Positions 8,695-15,932 of a DNA stretch of 40,064 bases are shown here, in pieces (the stretch's first letter is position 1; every line of letters begins with the position of its first letter). A program made the position numbers and the translations under genes. The notes beneath the pieces are model-generated. The model made no database searches. It saw nothing but the letters and a program-made list of their open reading frames with translations, and was not told the DNA's origin. Source of the DNA: Planctomycetota bacterium (GTDB lineage Bacteria > Planctomycetota > UBA1135 > GCA-002686595); NCBI GenBank assembly GCA_022446815.1, contig JAKVCD010000008.1, positions 27,645 to 67,708 of the forward strand, written 5' to 3'.

Positions 8695-9485
8695 AGGAGC
8701 GCCTCTCCAGGCTCCAGCCACCGCGCCCCGTCCTCACTCACGAGGAAGAGCTCTTCCCACTTCGCCCCTACACCGTCTCGGGCGATGTGGGGCTCTACGG
8801 ACCAGAGCCCTCTCCCAGGCGGCGTCTCGCTTCGTGGCGAGTCGTTCCAAAACGGCCAGGGAGCGAGACCAAAGCTCATTCGGTTGAGGAGCGCGCCCCC
8901 AAAGAGCTGGATCGAGCTGCCCAGCCCTAAGCCTAAGGTCGAGCGTCTCCCAAAGGGCCACACCCCAGCCCCATAGAGGCGATGGCCGAGGGCCCCAAAG
9001 AGGTAAGACTTCTGGCGGCTCTTGAAGCCCGCTGCCTCCGCCGTAGACGCCACCGCCCTCGTCAACTCTCGGCGAGTCCTGCCCTCGTTGACCCAAGCGG
9101 GGATCAACTCTCGCAGCTCTCTGAGGACAGCGCGCCCCTCCTCTAGGGCGGCACACTCGCCGAGGCTGCCGGTGTATGTGACATCTACGGGGAGGCCGTT
9201 CATCAGCGGGGCGACGTCCATCAGGACGGGCTCCCCGGGGGCGAGCCTGCGACCTCCTGGCATCGCCTCCGCGTGGCCACGCATCCCTTTGAGCGCCGTG
9301 CGCTCACCAAACCAGACAACCGGCTCGTGAAAGAAACCTTGAGCGCCCTCCTTAATGAGCCGCGCTCTCAGAGCAGCAGAGGCCTCAGCCTCGGTCACTC
9401 CGTCCACGAGCTCGCCCATCACAGCCCTCAGCGCAGACTGGGCGGCGCGCTGCGCCTCGAGGCGCTCTGTCAGCACAGTGTCCAT
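8691..9485 (-). CDS. M24 family metallopeptidase (methionine/Xaa-Pro aminopeptidase fold)
   Basis: 264 residues, no signal peptide. The five metal ligands of the pita-bread fold can be placed: Asp90 (VLMDVAP), Asp101 (PVDVTYTG), His168 (ALGHRLYG), Glu231 (WSVEPHI) and Glu244 or Glu245 (AKWEELFLV). Length fits a single catalytic domain without the N-terminal creatinase domain. It lies 25 bases downstream of the HExxH lipoprotein gene on the same strand, suggesting an operon of two hydrolases. Its stop overlaps that of the radical SAM gene on the other strand. It could be an aminopeptidase, or one of the M24 members recruited to other C-N or C-O hydrolysis. Confidence 0.85.
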   Translation of the reverse strand: MDTVLTERLEAQRAAQSALRAVMGELVDGVTEAEASAALRARLIKEGAQGFFHEPVVWFGERTALKGMRGHAEAMPGGRRLAPGEPVLMDVAPLMNGLPVDVTYTGSLGECAALEEGRAVLRELRELIPAWVNEGRTRRELTRAVASTAEAAGFKSRQKSYLFGALGHRLYGAGVWPFGRRSTLGLGLGSSIQLFGGALLNRMSFGLAPWPFWNDSPRSETPPGRGLWSVEPHIARDGVGAKWEELFLVSEDGARWLEPGEALL

Positions 9486-9510
9486 ATGAGCATATAGGTC
9501 AGAGAGCCTC

Positions 9511-10515
9511 TCAATCCTTGAGGCGCGAGAGGAGCGCTGAGAGCTCAGCGGGCGAGGACTCCATCAGCGCTGCGAAGTCGTCGTAAAACGACGCTACGCT
9601 CTCATGGCCAGTGTACTGTGCGAGGGCTGCCTCCCAGCCGAGCGCTCCTACAGAGGGGTAGAACTCATCGCGCATAGAGGAGACCCTCCGAGTCTTGGAC
9701 TCATGGATCATGAAGGCTACGGCCCATGCGCCAGCGTCATAGGCGAGCTCCCGGTGGTATCGCGCGACCCGACGCGGCGCGGTCTCGATCTCCTCCATCT
9801 GCGCGATGCTCAAGCCGCGGCCGAGGACCTCCTTCGCCGCCTCCAAGCTGTAGCTCATCACCTCCTCGATCCCCCGCTCTCCGCTACGCCAAGGGAGCCA
9901 AGCCTCTGTGAAGACAGCCAAGCCCTCCATCATCCATGTGGGCGTCACGGGGAATGAGCTCTGAAAGACGTGGGTGTACTCATGGATCCCGCGCAGCACA
10001 GGGTCTGGAACAGGGTCCCGCTCGTAGTACCAGTTGTGGACGTTGATGAAGACGAGCTCTGCCATCGGCGGCTCCGTCTCACGTACATAGGAGAGATAGG
10101 CCTCCGCCTCTCCTCGCTCCATGACCTCGATGAAGCGCTCCTTGGCGTAGAGTCGGCACTCCTCGAGCGTCCTCTCGACGGTCGCCGTCCTGCAAGCACA
10201 GTACTCATCTAGGAAGGCTAGCTCTTGGTCTTCGCTCACGTCTCCGCTGCCATCACGCCCGAGGATCCAGACGTGAGTCGGGCCATAGCTCCCCCAGTAA
10301 GTGCGTGAGGTCTCTACCCCCTGCCGAACCCGCTCCATCCATATGGGGTCGTAGCCATCGAGGAGGTGATACTCCGGCCCATCTTCCACCGCGACGAGGG
10401 GTACAAAGTCATCCCAGGAGCTCTCACCCCCAGCCTCACCGAGCTGCGCGCAAGCAGTCAGGAGTGACAGGGAGACCGCGAGGGCTAGACGGGAGCTTGT
10501 CTCGCGAGACCTCAT
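9511..10515 (-). CDS. Lipoprotein with HExxH zinc-peptidase motif
   Basis: 334 residues. The N-terminus is a lipoprotein signal: basic start, hydrophobic LALAVSLSLL, then lipobox LTAC with Cys22 as the lipidated residue. The motif HEYTH (178-182) preceded by VLRGI, followed by PTWMMEGLAVFTEAW, matches the gluzincin plan in which a downstream Glu (Glu197 or Glu204) is the third zinc ligand. This resembles the 'peptidase MA-like' and DUF1570-type proteins. The N-terminal half (40-165) is not recognised. It would act at the periplasmic face of a membrane. It heads a two-gene operon with the M24 peptidase. Peptidase function is inferred from the motif only. Confidence 0.75.
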   Translation of the reverse strand: MRSRETSSRLALAVSLSLLTACAQLGEAGGESSWDDFVPLVAVEDGPEYHLLDGYDPIWMERVRQGVETSRTYWGSYGPTHVWILGRDGSGDVSEDQELAFLDEYCACRTATVERTLEECRLYAKERFIEVMERGEAEAYLSYVRETEPPMAELVFINVHNWYYERDPVPDPVLRGIHEYTHVFQSSFPVTPTWMMEGLAVFTEAWLPWRSGERGIEEVMSYSLEAAKEVLGRGLSIAQMEEIETAPRRVARYHRELAYDAGAWAVAFMIHESKTRRVSSMRDEFYPSVGALGWEAALAQYTGHESVASFYDDFAALMESSPAELSALLSRLKD

Positions 10516-10700
10516 AGGAGGAGCCTGACCTCAGCGGAGGGATGAATCCACGCCCTAGGCACCAAAAATGGCGATTCGGTAAGGCTGCGATTGGGGTATT
10601 CGCCCTAAAGCCACATCTCAGAGGTCTCACTAAATTACAGGTATAGGCTGACGGACCAAGAGCCGTCGGCGCAGAGATCCCTAAGCCCTCAATCTCTCCC

Positions 10701-11741
10701 ATGCCGAACCTCAAGCTCTCCCTCCTCTCGATCTTTGCCCTCAGCTCAACGGCCCTCGCTGACATCGAGATCGTCGAGATCACAGCACATTCATCGATGA
10801 CCTTCAGGTCTAGCAGCGGATGCTTCCCTGACCACTTCATTGACTTCAACGGGCAGGTCCTCAGACACAGCCCCTGCGGCGGCTCCGGCCTCGGATACGG
10901 TGGCGGCGGCGGTGGTGGTGGTGGCGGTGGCAGCACTGTCCCCACCCAGCGTCCCGCTTGGTTCTTCGATCTCAGTGAGATCCCCGACGGCGCAAACATC
11001 ATCAGCGCCTTCTTTGAGGGAGAGCGATCCTCCAGCGCGCCCAACACGACTCAAGACAACGGATCGCTGGCCCTGTGTGCGACCTTCGGTGACATCGACA
11101 CGGTCGTCTGCGGCCATCTCTTCCAAGGTGGAGACTACAGCCAGCTCGTTTCTTGGGGAGGCTGGGGAGCCTTCAGCCAATCTATCGACCCGAATCTCTT
11201 GAGCGAAGCGCTCCAGCACAAGCAGCTCTCGCTGATGCTCGGGAGCTCCGAGAACAATGTGTTCGAGATCGTCAACTCTGGGCCGAGCATGCCAAGGCTC
11301 GTCCTGAAGCTGGACCTCTCTGAGGCTTGCATCTATCAGTCCTTCTGCACAGCGACCCCGAACTCTACCGGCGGCGCCGCTGGGCTGTACGCCATGGGTC
11401 AGCCCTCGATTGAGGCCAACAACTTTGGCTTAGTCGCGAGCAACTTGCCGGCGAACCAATTCGGCGTCGTGTTCTACGGACAGAACCAGCTGAACGGTGG
11501 CCAGGGTATACCCTTCGGGGAGGGCCTCCGCTGCGTCGGCGGACAATCCACTCGACTCGGAGTCCAAAACTCGGGCAGCTTTGGCTTCATCGAGACAAGC
11601 GTGGACCTCAGCGATCCTACGCACCAAGGGGCGATCCAGATTGGCAACAGCCTGAACTTCCAGCTCTGGTATCGCGACCCGAGCGGGGGCCCCGATGGCT
11701 GGAACCTCTCGAATGGCCTCAGCGTGAACTTCTGCCAGTGA
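10701..11741 (+). CDS. Secreted protein with 11-glycine tract and C-terminal WYRD domain
   Basis: 346 residues with a clear signal peptide (MPNLKLSLLSIFALSSTALA). Residues ~20-65 form a small N-terminal part. A run of eleven glycines follows (residues 67-77, encoded by GGT/GGC codons at 10899-10931), acting as a flexible linker. A beta-rich middle domain (~80-210) contains WFFDLSEIPDGANI and LVLKLDLSEAC. The last ~130 residues are the shared domain in its short form: SFCTATPNSTGG, then PFGEGLRCV, FQLWYRDP and WNLSNGLSVNF. The middle section resembles DNRLRE-type or surface-adhesion beta domains only in a general way. Likely a surface-exposed structural or binding protein. No operon partners: convergent with the glycosidase-like gene. 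Confidence 0.82.
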   Translation: MPNLKLSLLSIFALSSTALADIEIVEITAHSSMTFRSSSGCFPDHFIDFNGQVLRHSPCGGSGLGYGGGGGGGGGGGSTVPTQRPAWFFDLSEIPDGANIISAFFEGERSSSAPNTTQDNGSLALCATFGDIDTVVCGHLFQGGDYSQLVSWGGWGAFSQSIDPNLLSEALQHKQLSLMLGSSENNVFEIVNSGPSMPRLVLKLDLSEACIYQSFCTATPNSTGGAAGLYAMGQPSIEANNFGLVASNLPANQFGVVFYGQNQLNGGQGIPFGEGLRCVGGQSTRLGVQNSGSFGFIETSVDLSDPTHQGAIQIGNSLNFQLWYRDPSGGPDGWNLSNGLSVNFCQ

Positions 11742-11766
11742 GGCCCTGAAGTAACGCACGACCTTA

Positions 11767-11793
11767 TCCCGACCCTCTCCGGACTCATCGGGA
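11767..11793. terminator. Possible weak bidirectional terminator hairpin
   Basis: TCCCGA and TCGGGA face each other across a 15-base loop between two convergent genes. There is no T-tract on either side, so this is a weak call. Confidence 0.3.
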
Positions 11794-11838
11794 CAAGACG
11801 CCCTGGACCCTTTGAATGTGTGGGGGGCCGGGGCGGCT

Positions 11839-13281
11839 TCACCTCCTGAAGCGCATGGCGTACAGGTCGGAGTCCACGAGATGGAATCGCAAACGGACGA
11901 CCTCGCCAGCGAGCGCCGAGACGTCGCTCGTCACGCCGCCCTCTCGGCGCCAGGTCACCGGCTGCTCGATCCAATTTCCGATCTGCTCCACGCAGTCTGA
12001 GAGACCGAAGCCCTCTATGGGCTTCCCGTCTGCTCGCTGGAGCTCGACACGCACCCCCCCCGCCGCTGAAGTCGAGAAGTTCAGCTCGAGCGTCTCTCCC
12101 TCGAAGGTCACAGGACGCGTAGTGACCATCCCCCCCGAGCGCCCCGCGCGGATCGACGCCAGCCCGTCGAGTCGCATGGAATATCGGTGCAGCGCCGCCG
12201 TCGGCTGCGCGTAGTTCTGGTTCACATAGAGAGACATCTCCGCAGGGCCCGTCTGGACGATATTGAGCGCGGGATAATTCGAGCGCGAGACCCAGTTCTC
12301 TAAGCCGACACCAGGCCGGATGAAGGCCTCCATAAAGCTCCGGTCATATGAACTCCCACCACGCGAGGTCATGAGCACAGCGTCAGAGCAGTCGCTGAAG
12401 TACTTAGGGTTGACGCCTAAGCGCAGAGCGTCCTCACCGCTCAACACCTGCCTCCCAGGCATAAAGCGAGCCGCGACCGCGACATAGATGTGTGGGGCGC
12501 GGAAGTACGCGTGGGTCTGGTTCGTGTAGAGATGCTCCTGCGGGGTCTCTCCGAAGCTCATAACCTCCGGCTTCGTCCAACTCAGGAAGTCCTCAGAGGT
12601 CGTCCTGCTGACAGTCCTGAAGCCGGAGTAGCCCCCACCAGACCAAGTCCGAAAGTAGCAGAGGTAGCGCGACTCAGCCTCCGACCAAAAGGAGACGTTC
12701 TGCGAGTCGAACATCCCATCACGAAAGACCGCCTCCTCCTGCATCCGAGTCCAACTCAGTCCGTCCGGAGAGGCGAACGCGATGAGGCCGGAGTGCTCGT
12801 TCCCTCCGAGGCCCTTGAAGCGCTCCGCTGCGGGGACACCAGGGCGAGAGTCCAGGAAGGGTGAGAAGTTGTGCGTCACCGGCGCGACGTCCGCGAGGAT
12901 CACGTTGTTCTCCTTCGACCCATTGACCTCATGGAGGCCAAGGCTCGGTCGCACCCAATGGATCCCGTCCGAGGAGAGCGCGACACAGGTCGTCTCCAGA
13001 GCAGTTCCGTCCGCTCCAGCCTTAGGGAGACCTCGGTAGTAGAGCAAGTACCGCTCACCGTCCTGGATAACGGTCGAATACCCAGCGAAGGGTCCTTCCC
13101 AGCTCTCGTCGAAGCGGAAGACAGCTCCTTCATCGCGCACAACGCCTAGCTCTAAGCGCGCTCCCCCCATTGACTCGAGTAGGTAGTCGTCGATGAAGAG
13201 CTCCCTGCGTACGCCGAGGTCTATGACCCCTCCTTGCATCGAAGAGAGCAGCACTGCACAGAGCGAGACCAGGCTGTTCAT
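11839..13281 (-). CDS. Secreted five-bladed beta-propeller glycosidase-like protein (GH43/GH32-type repeats)
   Basis: 480 residues with a short signal peptide (MNSLVSLCAVLLSSMQG). The mature start RRELFIDDYLLESM is a hallmark of a planctomycete/verrucomicrobial group annotated as glycosyl hydrolase family 32/43-like. The body shows repeated propeller blades: YLLYYRG, VALSSDGIHWVRPSLGL, IAFASPDGLSWTRM, RYLCYFRTW, RTTSEDFLSWTKP and DAVLMTSRGGSSYDRSFMEAF. A beta-sandwich C-terminus (~385-480; ELNFSTSAAGGVRVELQ, LRFHLVDSDLYAMRF) completes the known layout. Catalytic acids cannot be assigned by eye. Its start lies about 75 bases from the Fur-type operator on the opposite strand, so the two could share regulation. 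Confidence 0.75.
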   Translation of the reverse strand: MNSLVSLCAVLLSSMQGGVIDLGVRRELFIDDYLLESMGGARLELGVVRDEGAVFRFDESWEGPFAGYSTVIQDGERYLLYYRGLPKAGADGTALETTCVALSSDGIHWVRPSLGLHEVNGSKENNVILADVAPVTHNFSPFLDSRPGVPAAERFKGLGGNEHSGLIAFASPDGLSWTRMQEEAVFRDGMFDSQNVSFWSEAESRYLCYFRTWSGGGYSGFRTVSRTTSEDFLSWTKPEVMSFGETPQEHLYTNQTHAYFRAPHIYVAVAARFMPGRQVLSGEDALRLGVNPKYFSDCSDAVLMTSRGGSSYDRSFMEAFIRPGVGLENWVSRSNYPALNIVQTGPAEMSLYVNQNYAQPTAALHRYSMRLDGLASIRAGRSGGMVTTRPVTFEGETLELNFSTSAAGGVRVELQRADGKPIEGFGLSDCVEQIGNWIEQPVTWRREGGVTSDVSALAGEVVRLRFHLVDSDLYAMRFRR

Positions 13282-13334
13282 CCATGGATGCTAATCCAAG
13301 GCGTCCTCGTCTTGGATTTTTTTGGCTAGGGGGG

Positions 13335-13362
13335 TTGACATACCTCGCTCCGTATTGAGAAT
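13335..13362 (+). promoter_or_regulatory. Probable sigma70-type promoter of the heme operon
   Basis: A consensus -35 hexamer TTGACA (13335-13340) is followed after 16 bases by GAGAAT (13357-13362), a 4/6 match to the -10 box. The -10 lies inside the first Fur-type site, so a bound repressor would cover it. This placement is inference; the -35 match is exact. Confidence 0.5.
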
Positions 13363-13400
13363 CAGTCTCAAATAGATTTTGAGACTGAGTCTCATTCTCA
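13356..13400 (+). promoter_or_regulatory. Double Fur-family operator (7-1-7 inverted repeats)
   Basis: Two sites lie 33 to 78 bases before the first gene. Site 1 (13356-13370) reads TGAGAATCAGTCTCA, a 7-1-7 repeat with 6 of 7 pairs matched. Site 2 has the perfect 7-1-7 repeat TGAGACTGAGTCTCA (13380-13394) and a second heptamer pair shifted by exactly 6 bases (13386-13400, 5 of 7 matched). Two 7-1-7 motifs offset by 6 bp is the known arrangement for two Fur dimers; Fur consensus is TGATAATNATTATCA, and GC-richer TGAGAAT variants are known. The downstream genes are a heme uptake set, which fits Fur control under low iron. Confidence 0.78.
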
Positions 13401-13433
13401 TGACTAAAACACAAGAACCCGAGAGATCTCACC

Positions 13434-14477
13434 ATGAAAGTCAACCACCTCGCCGCGTTCATCGCCCTGAGCGCTCCTGCATTTGCCGACCTCACCAGCC
13501 CGTACACACCCAGCTTCCGTGGCGACCCTGGCGCGGAATACGGCCACTGGGATAACTGGACATCGGCCTTTATGGGCCCCAACGCGCCAGATGACCCTGC
13601 CAGCAACAACCCTGACGCACTGCTCTTTCAAATGAACCCAGGAGCCATCGTCACCAGTGGAATGATCTATTCACCCGCCGGCCCGACCGAGTTCATGATC
13701 GTAGACAGCGTCACAGGCGCCTTCGGAGATCTGCAGGAGGTTGTCCTTCAGTTCGCTACCGCGGGCATCGAGATGGACTACGAGAGCGTTTACCTCCGAT
13801 ACGGCGATCATATCGACGTCCCCTTCCAGTACAGCGTCGAGATGAGCAGCACCGCCAACCCCTCTGGACTCGGTGTGAACGTCGAGATGCTCTATTACTG
13901 GGACCTCTCCTCTTTCGGGGATGACATTCAATCATTCTCCCTCCACTTCACGAGTAGCGGTCCTCACATGGGCCTAGACGCTGTGATGCTCGACACGCGT
14001 GAAGGCGTGGGAAATGTAGGTGCGCCCTACTGCTTTGGGGATGGCTCGAGCACGGCTTGCCCCTGCGGTAACGCAGGCGCCCCTGGCAGAGGCTGTGGGA
14101 ACGGGGCCTTCCCCGCTGGCGCAGAGCTCAGCGGCCAGGGCTCTGCTTCCATAGCGAATGACAACCTCGTCCTAAACATCAGTGATATGCCTCAGAACCA
14201 GCCGGTCCTCTTCTTCGGTGGAGGGAATGCAGTCAACTCCGGAAACGGAAACGTCTTTGGCGATGGTCTTCGCTGCGCAGGCTTTGGAGTAAACCGCCTA
14301 GAGGTCTCTACCTCTGATAGCAGCGGCATCGCCTCTACAAGCTCCTCAATCTCTACGAGAGATGGAGTCTCTATCGGTGACATCCGTCGCTACCAAGCTT
14401 GGTATCGCGACCCCGTCACCACCCTCTGTGGGAGCGGATTCAACCTCTCCAACGGGCTGGAGATCACCTGGAACTAA
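13434..14477 (+). CDS. Secreted protein heading the Fur-controlled heme operon; C-terminal WYRD domain
   Basis: 347 residues with a signal peptide (MKVNHLAAFIALSAPAFA). An N-terminal beta-rich domain (~19-195) of unrecognised family contains PYTPSFRGDPGAEYGHWDNW, EVVLQFATAGIEMDYESVYLRY and MLYYWDLSSFGDDIQSFSLHF, with several Tyr, His and Met residues that could bind heme or iron (speculative). From ~199 the long form of the shared domain begins: YCFGDGSSTACPCGNAG, then VFGDGLRCAG, YQAWYRDP and FNLSNGLEITW. It is the first gene after the Fur-type double operator, and hmuTUVS follows. No TonB-dependent heme receptor is seen, so this may be a surface heme- or hemoprotein-capture protein. That role is inferred only from position and control. 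Confidence 0.8.
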   Translation: MKVNHLAAFIALSAPAFADLTSPYTPSFRGDPGAEYGHWDNWTSAFMGPNAPDDPASNNPDALLFQMNPGAIVTSGMIYSPAGPTEFMIVDSVTGAFGDLQEVVLQFATAGIEMDYESVYLRYGDHIDVPFQYSVEMSSTANPSGLGVNVEMLYYWDLSSFGDDIQSFSLHFTSSGPHMGLDAVMLDTREGVGNVGAPYCFGDGSSTACPCGNAGAPGRGCGNGAFPAGAELSGQGSASIANDNLVLNISDMPQNQPVLFFGGGNAVNSGNGNVFGDGLRCAGFGVNRLEVSTSDSSGIASTSSSISTRDGVSIGDIRRYQAWYRDPVTTLCGSGFNLSNGLEITWN

Positions 14478-14496
14478 GCAACCTGATGGACATCGA

Positions 14497-14531
14497 AGGC
14501 CCCCAAGCCTCACTCAGAGGTTTGGGGGCCT
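14497..14531 (+). terminator. Strong hairpin between the first two heme-operon genes
   Basis: A 15-bp stem (AGGCCCCCAAGCCTC against GAGGTTTGGGGGCCT, with one G-U pair) closes a 5-base ACTCA loop. No T-tract follows, so it is more likely a partial terminator or an RNA-stabilising or processing structure. It would let the secreted first gene be expressed above the transporter genes. Confidence 0.65.
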
Positions 14532-14559
14532 GCTTGAAACAAAGACAACACCGAGAAAC

Positions 14560-15039
14560 ATGAGCGATCTACCTGACCCCACAACAGACCTCAGCTCTAT
14601 CTCTATCACGGAGCTCTGTGCACACATCCGGGGGTGCCTCTTCACGATATGCCTAGGAGAAAAGGAGCTGCGCTCCATCGGTATCTGGGGGAGCGAGCCT
14701 CAGCCTTCACCACTCTCTAAAGCCATCAGCTGCCGAATGGCGCTGAGTAGGGCCTGCATGTGTGATCAAGCTTGGGAGGACCGCGTCAATGACTGGTTCG
14801 ACCTCCACTACCTCGACACGATCATGTTGATTCGCAACATGGACGCTCAGGAGTGCGTTCGAGCCGTAGACCTGTGGGTTCAGAGCCGCGACGGCAAAGC
14901 CCTCCCCGCCCTCGTCTGGGCCCTATGCTCGGATAACAGGATCGAAGTCTCGACCCATGGGATCCGCTTGATCCAGGAGGCCGTCTCCATCTCAAGGGAT
15001 CTGCTTATCGAAGAGCGTTCTTCGCAGGAAGTGACATGA
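14560..15039 (+). CDS. Small cysteine-rich cytoplasmic protein in heme operon, unrecognised
   Basis: About 159 residues from the ATG at 14560 (MSDLPDPTTDL). An in-frame upstream start would run back into the preceding gene and through the hairpin, so it is rejected. No signal peptide or membrane segment. Eight cysteines occur, including CAHIRGCLFTIC and ACMC, which could bind iron, a cluster or heme, but this is a guess. The rest looks helical (DRVNDWFDLHYLDTIMLIRNMD; EVSTHGIRLIQEAVSISRDLL). Its stop overlaps the start of hmuT by ATGA, so it belongs to the heme operon. I do not recognise a family. Confidence 0.7.
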   Translation: MSDLPDPTTDLSSISITELCAHIRGCLFTICLGEKELRSIGIWGSEPQPSPLSKAISCRMALSRACMCDQAWEDRVNDWFDLHYLDTIMLIRNMDAQECVRAVDLWVQSRDGKALPALVWALCSDNRIEVSTHGIRLIQEAVSISRDLLIEERSSQEVT

Positions 15040-15920
15040 GCAGGTCGCTCACGCCCTCAGCTCTCTTCAACTGCATCGCCAGCCTCTGCCTCTGCCTTTG
15101 CAGCTGTGGCTCTAATGAAGAGCTACGCGCGAGCGACCAAGCGGAACAAGAGGAGAGGGTGCTATGCCTAGGTGGGAGCATCACTGAGATCGTGTACGCG
15201 CTAGGTCGAGGAGATTGGGTCGTAGGGGCCGACACCTCCAGCTCCTACCCTGCCGTGGCGAACGCGCTCCCAAAAGTAGGCTATCACCGAGCCTTCTCTG
15301 CGGAGGGCGTCATGTCCTTAGACCCCACGCTGGTCATACACACCTCCGAGTCAGGCCCGGAGACCGCCCTCTCCCAGCTAGAAGAGCTTGGCGTAGAGCT
15401 CTACGAGCTCCCCAAGGCTACAGATGAAGAGTCCGCAGCTGAGAGCATCTTGGCTATAGGGGATCTCCTCGACCGAGCTGGGCGCGCCTCAGAGCTAGTT
15501 GAGAACCTGCACAGAGACCTTGAGCACGTGCGCGAGCTTGGGCGTACCAATCAAAGCAAGCCAGGCTTGGTGTTCCTCTACGGACGCGGAGGAGGGACAT
15601 TGATGCTCGGAGGTAGAGGCACTACCGCGGAGTACATGATCAAACTTGCAGGCTGTGAGAACCGCGCTCAGGACTTCGAAGGTTACAAGCCCTACAGCGC
15701 AGAGGTCTTCGCTGACCTAGACCCTGACTACGTTCTCATGATGTCACATGGACTCGAGAGCGTTGGCGGGGTTTCAGCGATCCTCAACACGCCTGGAGTC
15801 AGTCTCACCCGCGTCAACGCGGAAGACAAAATCATTCAGATCGAGGACCTCAAGCTGATGGGTTTTGGGCCTCGCATGGGAGAGGCAGCTTTAGAGCTCT
15901 TCGAGGCGACCCACCCCTGA
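15036..15920 (+). CDS. hmuT: Heme ABC transporter substrate-binding lipoprotein HmuT
   Basis: 294 residues. The N-terminus is a signal with a slightly unusual lipobox, LCSC, lipidated Cys24. Class III solute-binding fold: RVLCLGGSITEIVYALG, VGYHRAFSAEGVMSLDP, LEELGVELYELP. Tyr83 in the VGYHR motif matches the conserved heme-ligating Tyr of the HmuT/PhuT family, and RGTTAEYMIKLAGCENR with GYKPYSAE is the family's second signature. A good Shine-Dalgarno (AGGAA) precedes the start inside the previous gene, which overlaps by ATGA. It would bind heme in the periplasm and hand it to HmuUV. A close B12-binding BtuF-type role is less likely given the HmuS gene in the same operon. Confidence 0.88.
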   Translation: MSRSLTPSALFNCIASLCLCLCSCGSNEELRASDQAEQEERVLCLGGSITEIVYALGRGDWVVGADTSSSYPAVANALPKVGYHRAFSAEGVMSLDPTLVIHTSESGPETALSQLEELGVELYELPKATDEESAAESILAIGDLLDRAGRASELVENLHRDLEHVRELGRTNQSKPGLVFLYGRGGGTLMLGGRGTTAEYMIKLAGCENRAQDFEGYKPYSAEVFADLDPDYVLMMSHGLESVGGVSAILNTPGVSLTRVNAEDKIIQIEDLKLMGFGPRMGEAALELFEATHP

Positions 15921-15932
15921 TCTAGTCAAGGC

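Noticed and set aside
10436..11047. Long minus-strand reading frame with a polyproline run
   Set aside because: It is the complement of the glycine tract in the secreted protein gene and overlaps the start of the HExxH lipoprotein gene; the plus-strand gene has a signal peptide and a recognised C-terminal domain.
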